Assembly: GCF_019059575.1 (NCBI RefSeq)
Contig: NW_024881834.1
Location: 434,001-498,000, forward strand
Direction of reading: 5' to 3'
Source of the DNA: Amphibalanus amphitrite
Lineage: Eukaryota > Arthropoda > Thecostraca > Balanomorpha > Balanidae
Length of the DNA stretch: 64,000 nt
Shown piece by piece: positions 11,314 through 25,098 of the stretch (position 1 is the first letter of the stretch; the number at the start of each line of letters is the position of its first letter). The notes beneath the pieces are model-generated. The model searched no databases. It was not told where the DNA came from and worked only from the letters and a program-made list of their open reading frames with translations. Position numbers and translations under genes: made by a program.

Positions 11314-14300
11314 TTAACAAAACAAAAATGCACTACACAAAAATGCCTGATGAAGTACACTGAATTGATGTACCGGCACGATTAGAAAGGGTGGCAATAA
11401 ATTACAAGTTTCCCTGTCCTGTTGGACAATGTCGTGGAACATGAGTCTGTCGTGTTAGCTCGTTGGACTGGCAATAAGGATACAGTGAACATTCGTCGTG
11501 CCTTTGATCAGGATCGACTTCATTAAGAGCTTTCCTGCAAGCTTGCCATTAACCAAAGCGTGACATATACGAAGTTTGTTTTCTGTATTCCACTGCAATA
11601 AGTCACTTTTGCACTTGGCCATGTCATTACCGCAAGATCTTAATCAAGCCAGATTTACTCTCTATTTTGAGCTCCTTACCAGTTTTGTGAATGACTTGTA
11701 AAGCAGTTTAATGTATCGTTTTATCGCGATAATCGACAGTTCCAATCTCAGTAATCTCTCTGGAGCTGTTTCCGGTTTTAGACCGGATGCCCGTCTTTTA
11801 ACCAGCTCACTACTGTCAGAGTCTCAGACCTGCAGCGCAGTCACCCAAACTGCACAGCCTGTCCCCGGGACGGTCGGGCAGACAGCCAATGGCGCATCAG
11901 TGGGGCACTGCTCGACACTCGACGGTCGACAGCCGTCACCCCTCACAGGTGACACGGCTCGGGACAAGTGGAGGACCTCTCAGAGGTGACACGGCCCGAG
12001 GCACGTGGCGGGCCATGCAGCTGTTTCACAACAGGAGACCCGCTTGCAATGTAGCCAGGTGTTAGCTTCAAAGACTTTGGGTTGACTAAAATTCCAAGGA
12101 CTAAGGTCCTTTGCTCGAACCAATGCTCGAACGTAGGAAAACATGCGGAGTTTGAAGAATCAATTGAAGAAGAAACTGTGGGACGGATCAATTGTGAATT
12201 GGAAACAACAAACAACGCAATACAGGTCAGGCGGCATGGTCGCTATAAAATCAAAGATTTCAACTTGTGACAGAAAATGCTTGAATAATGGAGGCTATAT
12301 CTGTCTTGATGGCCGTAAATGACCGATTTAATGCTTGATCAGAGGAAACACGTCAAATGATTGAGATTTCAGAGGCGTGAAATATGAGCGATAAAACTGT
12401 TAGTTTCGCCACCTTTGCAACGCTGCACACCTGCCTGCGTGGTTATTAATATCAGATGGTGTGACAGCTTAAATTTTGCAGCACGCCTTCAAAGCCGAGC
12501 TGGTGATACGTTATTTCCTTTGATGAAGTCGTTTTTATATCTTCACCTCACCAATTTTTTTCTTTGAAAACATTGTAGCATGGTTTTACTTGACCCCTGT
12601 CTTGATATGGTTTTTGAATTTTGACGTTTGTATGTTTCGTTTGTATTTTGTATATTTCGCTGGAATATTTGATATATCTTGTCGTTTGGACGATAAGGCT
12701 AACTGCGGTAAAAGTGAGCGCTGCTGCCTGCGCTTGCTAAGGACAGTCTTGTGCCTCTACATCAGCCCGATAACCACCGTCGGACTGCTGTTGTGTCTGC
12801 TGTAGCCGCTGTCTGAGCGCCGCAGTCAGCTGACGGCTGTCGGTCGGCCTCAGCTCTGTGCCAGCTCGGCGACCCGCGCCGGGCCCCGCCGCTGCCGAGG
12901 CACCGTCCGACACCTCTGGCGAGACCGGTGGATTCCTCCGACCGTGTCAGACACTGCCCAGCCAGCCCTCGTCAGTCTTACAGACCGGTGGCCTCCCATT
13001 GCACGCATTGGATTGAATCACAAACAACCAGCCAACCAACATTACTATTCCATCAGTGCCAAGGGCTCTCTGCAATTCGATCAACCATTCCTGACGCCGG
13101 CCCGCCGCCCACCGTCCCATACTAGCCCCGCAGCCTCCTCTGATTCTCAAACCACCTGTAGCTCTCTAAGGTTAGTGGAGCAGGCCTCCCAGCGTTTCGG
13201 CGGCAGACAGACCCACCCCAAATGGTGCACGTCACGTACGCACCATGAAACCATGAAGGCCGCGTCTGTCGACGCAAATTGAACCTGACGTCATCCCGGG
13301 CACCAGAGCCGAGTTATTCACATCGCAGACCCTCCCCTGTCACCGCCTGCGCCGGACGTCTGGTCTGAGCCGCCCCCGCCCCCGCCCCCGCCAGCCTCTG
13401 AAGCCCACCGCCCACGCCGCTCACGATTCGAGCGGACGGTGCTCGATTCTCCGCAGCGATCGGTTCGGTTCGGGCTGCGTGCCCCGCGGCGGAAAGGTGC
13501 CGTGCCAATTCGAGTCGCCGCCGCCGCCGCTGTCGCCAACACGACCGTCGCTTTTTGTGACCGACTGCAAAAACGTGAGACGCATGATCGGTGCGACGGT
13601 GCGTAGCGGATGTAGGTACGTGGCGGCCGCCGTCTGTTCCGACGACGCGTGTCCTCGTGCTGGAGGAACGTGGGTCGGATGGGTGCCCTCGTGTCAGAGC
13701 GGAGCCCGACTTGACCCGGTGTTGAAACCCCTACGTCAGAACTCAGAAGCCTTGCAGAGTGGTGGGCACCCACTCACTGTCGAACCAGAATCCGTTACTG
13801 CCGACACGCGAATGACAATGCGAATGCATAATGCATGTCTCGGTACCGCGAACTGAGAAAATCGGCGATCACCGCTATCCACTATCCGATGCATTCAGGT
13901 TCAACATCAGAGCGGGGTGCATCGTGCTCCCGAGAGTCGCTGACATCGGCGATTGGGGGCGACAGAGTGGTGATCCGGCGCGTGGGGTACCGGTGTTGCC
14001 CCAGTTCCGATCACAGGTGGGACCAGCTGCTCTGCTTCTTGCCGAGAGCCGAGAGCCAAGTATTTGCTGTGAGATACTCCCCCATGAGTGTTGTACCCAC
14101 GGAGTGCGTCCTGGGATGATCCCACATTCGAATAATTGTAAGTTACAACCAACAACGATGGAAGTCATGGCTACAAATGGATGATGTGTAGGCATGTGAA
14201 AATGATGTGTATGAATGCAAGGAATGATGAGTGATGGATCTCGTACCTCCGCCACATCAGGCACTGTATGCCATCTATCACAGTCTCTTTCCTCACACCG

Positions 14301-17300
14301 GAAATGCCACCCTTCCGCCGGATATGAACCGGAAGTGGCGGCGACAGTTAAAAAACGCCCGGTCCAGTCGCACTCACAGCCACAGACGGCCGCCTCTGAG
14401 GCTGCAGAATCCAGCTGGCGAGTGGTTTTACGCCTGACCGCAAAAACCATCAGTTGACGACCTCGGTCACACTCATGTGACTTGACCAGAGTGCGTGGGT
14501 GACCGAGGGCCCGAGAGGCCTGCATATCACCAGAGGGGAGTAAAGGTTGCGGGAAGTCAGCCGGTGGAAATTCAGTGAAGGTTTCTCCGATGGTATACCC
14601 CGTAACACCCGAGAACATTATGCCACCTAATGTGTCTTGTTTTAGCCTCGGCGGAGGAAGTTACAGCCGATATTGGCAAATCACGCTACTGATCAGAGAT
14701 GCGGTGGCATGACGCTGTTTTGTTTGTTGATGTGGAGCTCCGGCTGCTGTCTGAGTAGGTATGTGACAGCCAATATCCGACGCTGACTGTCCAGATCTGA
14801 AATCACACTCGAACTCTGATCAGTCACGTTCCCATTGAGTCTCGGCCAGTCATCCAGCAAACTGTAGTCATTCAGTCATCCAGCGTACGGCACTCTCCGA
14901 GCTGACGAGCAGGAGCGAAGTAGCCCGGAACGGAGGTTATTCTGACCTCGTGACTCTGCTCGGGAGGAAGCAAGGTCAAGCGCTGGGTAAGCAGAGGTCA
15001 GGCAGAGGTCAGATAGAAGTAAGGAGAGGTCATTCTAGGTCAGACGGAAGCCAGAAAGACGGAGGTTATCAGAGGTCTTCAGACAGAGGTCAGCTAAAGG
15101 TCATTTAGAGGTCAGATGGACTCGGGTCTGTCTGCCTGTTTTGTTTTGTTGGGTTAGGCCCTTTCGGTCGACAAGACCATTGCAGAGCCGGAAGGATGAT
15201 AGGATTTAGGGGGAGACATTGGTCTGGGCAGGCACCCTAGTGAGTCGCCGGGGCTGAGCCCGTCCAGAGGACAGGCCACCCAGCCCCAAGGCACTCACTG
15301 CACCCGGCTACGGGGTGCGCTCCCTCAGGAGCAGCGGTGCCGCTCCAAGGGAGCAGCCCGCATGAGATAAAGTTGCCTGTCCAGCCCGGAGGGGGTTGTG
15401 GCTTGGAGGAGAAGGATTTCAGTATCCTGAGGATAGAAGCACGGATAGGTGTTACTGTCTGCCTGTCTGCCTGTTCTTGCGACGCTAACGTAGGGACGAC
15501 CCTTCCGCCCCCAAACACACAACACACCGGGTGCTCCTGGCCGGCGCTTAGGTTAACGTTCTTCTCGTGAGGTGACTGAGAAGTAAACGAGCGCCTGTCG
15601 GTAAAGTACGACCCGTCTCCCGCAGAGTGACCGTCGTGAGTTCATGACATCGGGAGGACGGCGACGACTTTAGGGCTGTGGAGCGTGACACTAAAGTCAT
15701 TCATATTAAAAAAAAAAAAAACGGAGCTCGTGTCAAGCCTCTGGCCGTCTGTCTGTCTCTCCGGGTTTTTCTCTCAATCGCACTCCTAAGACTCCGTCTG
15801 CACAAATAATGAACATTGTATTTTAACCTTTTCATCATATCCTGACCGACTGCGTTTTATTCCGGGTGGCATTGCTAAACTAAGCATGCCATCAGAGCTC
15901 CATGACGCCCAGCCCATAACTCGTCCGTCAGTCTATAGTGGGGCCGTTTGGGACCGCGATGCTGGCTCATTATTATAAACACCGACGGCTATAACGCCCC
16001 TCTGCTGAGGGTCCAGACAAGACTGCACACGGTCCTCAGAACGAGAGGCTCTCAGACGTGTTTGCGACGTACAAGGTCGAGCGAGAGACTCGCAGCTTGT
16101 TATTTTGTTTCCAGCGAGGAGGCGTTTTTCAGCCTCATCAGACAGGGTGATGTGCGCGAAAGTGACGTATCACCAAACAATTAAGCGGCGATGAAAACGT
16201 GGATGTCAGAATGAGTGACGCTTTCTCGTTTTTCGCACTGTAAGACTTCTGCATATAAACATATCAGCATTATGCTCGTATCTGCGACATTTTCTGGGTG
16301 TGTGTATAACAAGAATGCTGTTCGTTAAATTGACACTGTCTTTAGCTAATAGGCATTGCTATTTTCCTCATTTTACTTCAAACTGTTCTAACGAATGAAA
16401 TAGACACAAAGTGAATACGTAGCTGCGTTAAATTACCTGTGAACTCATTCCATTTTCCCGTGAGCAAATGACATTCTTGACATCAGCACTGGCGTGATTG
16501 TTTCACATCTAGCTCAGCGCGTGCTGCGAACTTCCTTCCTCGCTTTATTCGCTCTTTTCCTGATGACCTGACCACCATACGTAACTCTGGACAATTCAGC
16601 GCGACCTCCATGTATTTCCCGCTGGATGACAATGATGAATAACCTCTAACTACTCAGCATTCCCCGTACCGTCCGTCCGACCTAACCTGTCCCACGGACC
16701 ACACCCGTTTGGCGCAGCAGTGACCTTGACCCACCACGCCCAGTGATTGTGACCGGGTCAGGCGGCGCAGGACCAGGCTGACTGGGTCGTGACCGGATGG
16801 TTGGCTCGCCTTCTTGTCAGCTCTGCACTGTGACGTAGTGGATGCAGGCTGACAGGTCACGTATTCTGGGGCGTGTGCGGCCCTGCACGTCGCTCCAAAC
16901 GTCGGACAATACGCGGGCCATGGTCGGTGTGTATAGGTGGTTGTAGTGGTTCAAACGAGGTGACTCGAAGCCTCCCCTGAAGCCCCGCGATGAAGCGAGA
17001 CAATAGTGCATCGTCTAACTATCTATTCAAACAAGATCTATTCAAATCTATACAGATGAACCAGAAGGAGCATACAGTTGTTCATTGTTTGTAAAGATGG
17101 ACTGGTCCTAACAAGGCATCGTGAGCACCGATGACCATAACTGATATTCTGATGTAGTTCGTCCAGCTTTGCACATGGCCAAGCTGTCTCAGACAACATT
17201 AATCTTAAACGTAGGATCCCATCAGCAGTTCAGATGAGTCAGTGTTTTATATTGACGTCACGGGGGTCCGAATGATAACTGAGAATGTCTCAACCATTCT

Positions 17301-17620
17301 ACACCATAGTCTGAAAAATCTCCCATAGTCCGGCTAGCACAACTCTGATTAAACGAGTGACTGTCCTGCCGCCCGGCCGGGATCATGGTTAATGTTGAAC
17401 CAATGTTTGGATAATGTGCAGCTTCTGTGCCAGAGGCGGGCTTGTTTAGGTGATAACGATCGGGCCTGGTATTGACAGGGACACATCTCCCGGCCATCCG
17501 GGGTCATTGTTTTTTTTTTTTTTGTCGATACCTTCAGCATAGACAACGGGATCACTTTACGATATTTTAGTAGGCGAAGAAATTTAACTATCTTGCACAT
17601 TATTTTCAAATAAGTTTTTT
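11314..17620. other. Long stretch without a supportable gene
   Basis: No domain-bearing exon is seen. The longest frame, 13875-14618 on the minus strand (247 residues), sits in GC-rich sequence and resembles no family I know. A GC-rich patch at about 13320-13520 with a (CCCCCG) run could be a CpG-rich regulatory region, but no adjoining gene supports this. The AGGTCA array at 14973-15114 is listed separately. Confidence 0.45.
14973..15114 (+). promoter_or_regulatory. Array of AGGTCA nuclear-receptor half-sites
   Basis: Eight exact AGGTCA hexamers lie in about 140 bp, starting at 14973, 14995, 15006, 15027, 15037, 15087, 15098 and 15109. Adjacent pairs are spaced as direct repeats: 5 bp (14995/15006), 4 bp (15027/15037), 5 bp (15087/15098) and 5 bp (15098/15109). 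AGGTCA direct repeats with 4-5 bp spacing are classical sites for nuclear-receptor dimers. The 11 bp periodicity could also come from a decaying minisatellite, and no gene lies next to it, so function is unproven. Confidence 0.4.
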
Positions 17621-18232
17621 TTAACCCGGCGGCCGCTGGGCCTCCGCGCCACCCGCCGGCCGCTGGGGGGGGGGGGGTGGCATATAGTTGCCCCCCTTTA
17701 CTTCTGCGACGATATCGTCGCAACGCGAAGAGATAGAGAAGCGAAACTTTGCACACATCTTTCTGAATACCTAGCCGAGGTTGTGTCCAAATTTGGTGTC
17801 GATCCCATTTGAAATGACGTCACAGTGACGTCATAAGTGAAATTATAGATTTGCGACTCTCATATTCCTCACGATACATCAGATATATGGGACCGAATAT
17901 AAAGGGTCGATTATTGGTCAGAAACTAGATGGAAGTGTAGTTAGATGTTTTAGGATGACAGCAGGTGCTGTCTAGTTCATTTACAGTTGAGTTTCATGCT
18001 CAGCGTCATCAGAAACGGTCCATATCGGAAAACGACAAAACTTTATGACGTCACTGTGACGTCATCTTAGGTGCTACAACCACCAAACTTTCCTCAAACA
18101 TTGCCTAGGTATTCATTTGAAGCTATGCCAAGTTTCACGTTCGTAGCTCATCAGGTTTCGGAGATATTTCACAAAACGTAAAGGGGGGGGCAACTTTATG
18201 CCCCCCCCCCCCCCCAGCGGCTCGTGGGTTAA
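17621..18232. mobile_element. TTAA-flanked piggyBac-type MITE 1
   Basis: The element is bounded by TTAA on both sides (17621-17624 and 18229-18232). It starts CCCGGCGGCCGCTGGG and ends CCCAGCGGCTCGTGGG, giving inverted CCC/GGG termini. TTAA duplication with termini beginning CCC is the signature of the piggyBac superfamily. Long G and C runs lie just inside the two ends and can pair. The inside has CRE-like palindromes (GTGACGTCA) and no transposase frame. It shares internal sequence with the element at 39767-40818, for example GCGATAGAGAGCTGAAACTT versus its counterpart near 17730. Confidence 0.75.
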
Positions 18233-18259
18233 AACTCTTATACGAGTAAATAGTACATT

Positions 18260-20443
18260 ACTAGGGTTACCCGCGTGCTCCGCAACGCGAAGGGGGGATT
18301 TTTTGACCCGTGGGTATTGGGTTGGTCTGTGTCGATTTGGTTGGTAGATATCCATTTCGTTCGATTGCTTTTTGACGGCCAAGCATTTTGTAAGAAAACA
18401 AAAAGATACATCGCATCGAGGTGCCCGTGTCGTATTATCATGCGTTCTACTTTAGAATGATCCGAAAACTGGCGTGAAGTCTTTTGAGGGCCATCGATGA
18501 ATTTCGCTAAAAATGACAATGTAATGGTTTGGAACATTTACATTTTTAAGGATACTGTTGCTAATCATGCAAAAATGAAGAGTGAATATTGGACAGAATT
18601 GAATGCTCTATCCAATGGTACCATATTCAATTGCCAAAGGTATCAGGTTATGCAGCAAACTCCGTGTGATTAATAAAGTGGCACAAAATTGACAAACACC
18701 ATTTTCTCCTGTGATTTGCACCACCTTGATTTGGATCAATCAGCTTTTCACAATTTTTATATGATAGGCGGTACATTTCTCTTGCCAACAGGCGTTGTTC
18801 CAACTCGCTCTGTTTAACGGTCACCTAAAAATAAAATCAATTCCAAAATCCGCCCAAAACCGCAATTTTTCAACAAAAGTGCCCTCCCCGGTGCACGTGG
18901 CGCGTGCTATCCTCTGTATCGCACACCATTCAATTGCCCATTCAATTATCTACACGATGCTGTTTTCCCCGTGCCGGTCGGACCCCTGGTCACCAAGATA
19001 TTGCGCCGGAACCGGACCCGTGTCGGCCAAAATTAGCCGTTTTCGCCCGATTTCGCACGCCGATTTATACATGTAAAGTCTATGACGCGAATTTGCACTT
19101 TTTGAGCACGCGCCACGCGCTCCCTATCAATCCGATCGAGCTCAGACTCCTCAAAGGCACGTCGCGCATCCTTGATCTATGAGTTGTGCAAATTTCACCG
19201 GGCTAGGTGCAACGGTCTGGCCTGTAGTCCACGCAAAGCACCACCAAGTCGGGACCTCGGTAACGGACAGACGCACCCTCCTCAAATAGTAATATAGACA
19301 AGCGGCTGCGCCACTTGCTTTGCTGCGTGGTAGGAGAAAATTGCAGCACCAGTCAATTTGCTTTCCAATGGTGTTTGATTCATGTCGATGCGTTGTCTAG
19401 AAGCATAGATATGGACGGAAATGTGAAGAGAATTTAAAAAAGAACTGTTCTGAGGGCGTTGTTGGATGAAATTTGGGTGATACGGGGTCAAGATGGGTCA
19501 AAGGGGTTAGCCCCGGTCGCTTTGGGTCAGGCCAGGTCACATGGTCACCTCTCGTCCGCTGGGATCAGCCCGGGCCACTGTTCTGCTTTTGCCTCCACCA
19601 CTACCCCTACCACTACCACTACCACTACCCCTACCCCTACCCCTACCCCTACCCCTACCCCTACCCCTACCCCTACCCCTACCACTACATCTACCCCTAC
19701 CACTACTACTACCCATACTCCTACCCCTACCACTACCCCTACCCCTACTACTACTCTTACCACTACCCCTACCCCTACTAACACCGCTGGGTCATGTCAG
19801 GTCACAGAATAATTCGTGCCATTCCATTGCCCTTACTCGATTTTGTCGGAAATGGCGCTTTGTGGCAAATGTGGCGCATTGCGGCAAATGCGGCGCATCT
19901 GTACCTGTTGTTTGAGCATGCACCCTTGCACCAAATTGTACCCTTATCGGGCCATATTTGACAAAACTGTGCGAGCTGCGGCAAAAATGGCGCCCTGTGA
20001 CCAATGTGACGCATTGCGGCAAACGCGGTTCATTTGTACAATCTTATCACAAACTGTACCCATTTAGCAACAATCAACACATTTTTTCGCCACCATTTAT
20101 CAAAATCAATAATTTCACCATCCTTCAATGCGAGGCACCCGCCACCGATCGGCATGCATTTAGTCCACAAAGTTTGTCGACCCCGGCTCTCAATGAAGAT
20201 CTACGAACCGATCAAAATTTCATTGGCGATCTTCCAGCGCGCCCCACGCGCGAACCGTGCACCCCAGCGAGTGGAAACCTAGAAAAGGCGCTGACCCGTT
20301 CTGTCACCTAGAAGGTGTGCAAATTTCAACCCCCTACGATATACCGTCTGCCCTGTAGGCCGGCTAAATTGAACCCACTACACGGCGTGGCGGACAAACA
20401 GACAGACAGACAGATGGATCCTGTTGAAATAGTAAGATAGATT
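18260..20443 (+). mobile_element. Composite dispersed repeat, copy 1
   Basis: It begins ACTAGGGTTACCCGCGTGCT and ends near AAATAGTAAGATAGATT. It consists of a left unit ending at about 19285 (CTCAAATAGTAATATAGAC), a linker, a CCCTAC minisatellite (19597-19781) and a right unit from about 19786. Both units end in a similar GACAGAC...AAATAGTAATATAG motif. Nearly the same arrangement recurs at 29522-32084, and a diverged left unit alone recurs at 28453-29512. I see no reverse transcriptase or transposase, so the class is unknown. Confidence 0.7.
19597..19781 (+). repeat. (CCCTAC)n minisatellite
   Basis: Tandem hexamer CCCTAC with interspersed CACTAC variants, inside composite repeat copy 1. It yields meaningless Pro-Leu, Tyr-Pro and Thr-Pro frames. 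Confidence 0.9.
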
Positions 20444-23400
20444 ACTAAATACTATGTTATCTATTCTACAGATTCACGTCTTACCGAGTACCGTGTCTGG
20501 CTTCTTGTCTTTTACACCTCCCTTTTACCACATTTCCCGTCTTCCCCATTTTTTTTTTTATCCTATCGCGTCAGAATCAACACCCCCAATGCCTCTGTTC
20601 CCGTACCGCTCTCTCCGACCCCCGTCTCGCGCATGGCTTCCTGGCCCGACCGGCTCCGTCGAAAGGCAAAACAAACACACACCTACACACAAACAGACGG
20701 GCTTCTCGGGCCATCAGCGACGCCCGGCCGACCTGCGAGCCTCCCCGTGCCTCCCCGTGCCGCCCCGTGCCGCCCCGTGCCACCCGTGCCGCCCCGTGCC
20801 GCCCCGTGCCGCCGCTATTTACAGCCCGGCAGGGATGCCGGCCGGCCAGCCTCGCCTTCTCTCTTGTCTGTGGGTCGGTGGCTCCTTTTCCTTAGGTACC
20901 TGCCGTTGTTTGATTTGTGGCGGGTGGGTGGACTAGTGGACGGCACGGTATATACCTACCAGCAGTGGTCGATCCTGGGTGGTGTGGTGAGGGTTTTCGA
21001 AGGTGGCTGGAGCCTGTAGGAGAGACCTAGAGATCCACTGGCTTTGGTGCTAATTGGCATGGCGTTATTTGACACGAACCAGCGCTGGGACTCTGACTGA
21101 CGATCCAGTGGGCGAGAGAAGCGTGCTAACGGTCCCTTCCGAGTCACTATAACTGCCACTGTGCTGACGTAGAGATGACTCATTGAGTGGACGGGCAGAG
21201 CTTGAGGTGTATGTGCTTGGGAGGGGACGTAAAATAACTGTTGACTAGCGCGTCTGTACAGGTTAATGCCATCAGTAACAATTTGATCAAAAGCATTTTA
21301 AATTGATCTCTTGTATCTGTTTATCAGTTTTTGTGACAGTAACCCTACTATAGATGATTGAGGCGTTGCAGATCATGCCTCAAAACTCACATAATAACTA
21401 GGTCCTGGCCATCAACTCGATTGTCTTGAAGTGAACTATGACGGCTTTAAAAGAAATGGCTGATCCGGGACATTTTTCTGCTTGACTCACAGCCGACCTA
21501 TATAACACCCACATATATAGGCGGGTGACGGTAAATCCGTACCACAAAATTCGTCATTCTAATGGACGTCCAGACACCCCACCGCCCTTCTGACTTACCC
21601 GTGCGCGAGGGTGAAAGTGCAGAGGGCCGTGATACCATCTCTCCCACACTGCACGCGAGCTCACAAAACAGAGGCGTGTTTTCTGATAGGGTGCGAGCGG
21701 CCGCTAGTTCTGATCGTGCTGCGGGCTAGTTCGGTAATAGGTAGGTCCGTACCGTCCACTGTGTAAGATAGTCGTGACTGGTGAAGGAGAGTATGAACCA
21801 TAAAACTCGAGCTTCGTCTGCCAGGTGTATACTGACACAAGTACCAGCACATTTGACTAAGTGACGGTACTACGTCATCAGGGATGGCGTCACTGACGGT
21901 GATGTTGTGGAAGAGCCATGGTGACGAGAGGTCGCGTTCTATGCTGAAGTCACTGAACTGGCGATGAGGTGTATTTCGCATCCGCAATGGACAGTAAATT
22001 CAACAGTCAACACGCATGAACATATTTGCGGGTATTTGTGGAAAATGCAAAGCGCCATCGTTTCGTAGCTACAAATCAATAACGTTTGACACCGGTGACT
22101 GAGCGGGTCACGCGTGTCAGAGACAGTCGGCTCAGGACGATGACCTGTCTCGGCCCGGGTCACTGATCGTGAGCTCAGAACAGATGAGCCGAGTCCGTCC
22201 GCAAGGGGACGGGGACAGACGAGCCCACTGACAGGACCGAGACAGCGGCACGGGAGAGAACGACACTCACGAGACAACACCTGACGTATGAGGGTGCCAC
22301 AGCCACGCCAGACGCAGGTCTGGTTCCCGCTTAAAGGGTAATCTTTATCAGTGAGAGATGGACGGTGAGATTTAGCGAGCAGCTCTATAAGGCGGAAACC
22401 AAGCCCGCCAGGGTGAACTGTTGTATATTCCGGTTGTTGCATGCCTAAGGCAGTTAATCTGTTGCGGTTGTAAGTGGTGGGACATCCAGCTAGAGTACGG
22501 GGTGTGGTGAGGCGCTCAGTGGGCGCTGGTTCAGTGCCAGATGAGATTAACTGGAATACCTGCGGTGTCTTGCTGTATACCTCTCATTTATAACTACACC
22601 TGGCGGGATTTGCGCCAACGTTGAGAAACTTCCTGTTCTGTGAGTAAACGACCTGACTTAGGGGATCATGATCGTATCTATCTCACTCCAAACCGCAAAG
22701 ACCGTCTCAGCAAAACAATATCACAGACACCTTCTCGCACCACGCCCTGATAGGTCGCAAATCATCCCTTTCCGAGCTCTTCATGATTGGATTTGGAAGC
22801 ATTACGACACGCCCTGTGTATGAGTCGGGAGTCTGACCGCTCCCAGACCGAACTGTCATCGTTGACAGCTAGTCTCTGATAGCCTGAACCGCGCTCCTTC
22901 GAGCACCGCGGGCTACCTGCGGCGCACGACTGTCGCCGAAATATGGGGGCCCCACTGTGGTGACGTGCGTCAAGAGTAGTCCAGTGCTGTCCCAGTAACA
23001 GTAAACACTCCACGGGGAATATACCTACCCAGGGACGGGACGGGACGGAATGGGAGTTATGTCTGCGACGGTTCAGTGAAGATATTCATCATATTCATGG
23101 GTATGCTCTACAGACGCGTGATGGCTAGTTCAGTCAACGGCAAGGGACACATACCAGCTGGGCGTCTCTCGTCCCAACCCGCCGATCCAGACTGACGGAC
23201 AAGAGTGTGCGCCTGCGGACTGTGGGGTGGAAAATGTGTGTGTGTGTGTGGGGGGGGGGGGGTAGACGATGATCGGCGTTACCAGCTGGCCCATCGGCGG
23301 TACCATCCTCCGAGCACGAAGCTTTGCCCAGCGACGCTCTGTGCCCCTCCGCTACTGAAAGGATCCGGCTGTATCCAAGCATGGCCAATATGAGATGCTT

Positions 23401-25080
23401 CGAGTTTAAATGGATGTTTTCGTTGCCAAGCAGCTGTTGCTATAGTGCACGTGGGTTCGAGTCTCGTGCGCTGCATACTGATGTGTAAATGAGTGTTAGT
23501 ATGCCGCTGGTAGAGAGCTAGAGGCATGCGAGTCACGAGGTAGCGTATATGTTTGGCATTTTGATTAGCGGATGACAACCGGAAGTGTTTTTAAAGACAG
23601 TCATAACCCTTGTCACCCACCCAGAATATCTGAAATATATACATATGCGGGACTTTTTCATGCAGGACGGTTAGGAACGAGAACGTTTGTTACCTCGACG
23701 GCAAAGATAAGCTATACCGCGTGGAGCTTGCCATAACGGCCATAACTATTTTAGTCTTTTTTATTACTCTTTTTACTATTTTAGTTACTCTTTCTAAACT
23801 TGGCACAAGGAACCGGAAATTGATTTTCCACATCCTTTGTTTTATCAACATTATGCTAATAGTTTTTTTTCATTTCACGATTGGAACCGCAAATGTCTTA
23901 GGATTGAGAGGAAGCCGCTTCTGTGTCGGCTGAATTGATGCTAACGATGCTTATGCTATTTTCCGTCTTTATACCCCTCGTAAAGAGGGTATCTGCCGCC
24001 ACCAGCAGAGAATCGGTGAGCGTCCCTGACAGGCGGCGACGGTGAATGTAGCCGGCAGTGGAAATTTAGGATCTCGTGTGATGAGCTGATTAACGGATTA
24101 TAAGCTACCTGAGCTGACAGTGAAAATGTGTCTTTATAACGACAGTCAAGGGTAAAATACTGTTCTCCAAACGCCGGCTTATATTTTGCGACATTGCTAG
24201 TGCCCAACCGAAATGCATCAGTTTTTCTTTAACACATTTCAATCATCTTTACATTGAAATATGCTCGTGATAGGTGCTAACTGTTTTATCGGCCTAGTTT
24301 AGGCTTCTTTTAATAGAATAGCACGACTTTGACTAACAGGGTTTTAAGATATTGGACATAAACCTAGTATTTTTTAAAATTAATCGCTAACAGTTACGGA
24401 ATTTCAACACTGAACAATAAATGGCTTGTAGGTCAGTAGGTGGAGGTCCGCGGAGAAAATTAAGTCGCATTATTTTTAGGGCAATGCCTATGTAAATTGT
24501 TCATTTAATTTGGTGCCTACTGCCTATAATTATCGACTATCGTGGTTATCAAACCGTGTCATCATGTAGGAAACTACCATCCATTGGCAATAGGCATTGT
24601 ATGGTACAACTGATAACATTCTTCGGTTCCCGTTGCTGATAGTAGAACGGGGTAATACCGTAAAATAATTGCACTTTGAATTTGTTCAGAAATCCTTCTG
24701 TATGACAATAATGACCTTCCTGAACTATGTAACAATACTGCACAATGTAAGGGAAAAGACTAGGATATTAAACGAATATCTTCTTTCCTCGATGATCGAT
24801 AACTACGTTGTTTTCACACTTTTATGTGGACCTCCTATGTCCCATTTGTACGTTATAAAACAGCCCGCAAGACAGCTCAATCTGATGGGGCCCATCCTGG
24901 CACATCTGTGCCACTCATGTTCTCCAAGACATTCCTTCTTCCCTCCCTAATTTAGTTCCGCCTTGCCCTTTTGGACACGTGGCAAGAGCTGGTGATGTGA
25001 ACATCCCATCGGTCACTGCTGAGCTTCCCAAACCCTGCAGATTTGCTGAGATCTCACACCGACAGATGATGTCTGGGAGC
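20444..25080. other. No supportable gene; minor repeats
   Basis: Open frames on both strands are short and show no family resemblance. Visible structures are a CGCCCCGTGC-type tandem repeat (about 20738-20815) and a GT/G run near 23237-23262. A small hydrophobic frame at 23721-23933 lacks any supporting signal. Confidence 0.45.
20738..20815 (+). repeat. CGCCCCGTGC tandem repeat
   Basis: About seven copies of a roughly 10 bp GC-rich unit. Confidence 0.8.
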
Positions 25081-25090
25081 AATAAACTAG

Positions 25091-25098
25091 TATAAAAG
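25091..25098 (+). promoter_or_regulatory. Candidate TATA box of the adhesion gene
   Basis: TATAAAAG lies 471 bp upstream of the candidate start at 25562, and transcription would begin near 25120. It is supported only by the motif and its position before the candidate signal-peptide exon. Confidence 0.25.

Noticed and set aside
13875-14618. 247-residue frame on the minus strand
   Set aside because: GC-rich sequence, no recognisable domain, overlapping frames on the other strand, and no promoter or splice context. It could still be real, but I cannot support it.
19597-19781. Interstitial vertebrate-type telomere array
   Set aside because: The unit is CCCTAC, not CCCTAA, and it lies inside a dispersed repeat that occurs twice.
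23430-23475. tRNA fragment (GGGTTCGAGTC)
   Set aside because: Only a B-box-like match, with no A box at the right distance.
23721-23933. Small hydrophobic membrane protein
   Set aside because: One short AT-rich frame without a family match, promoter or splice signal. Hydrophobicity follows from the T-rich sequence.
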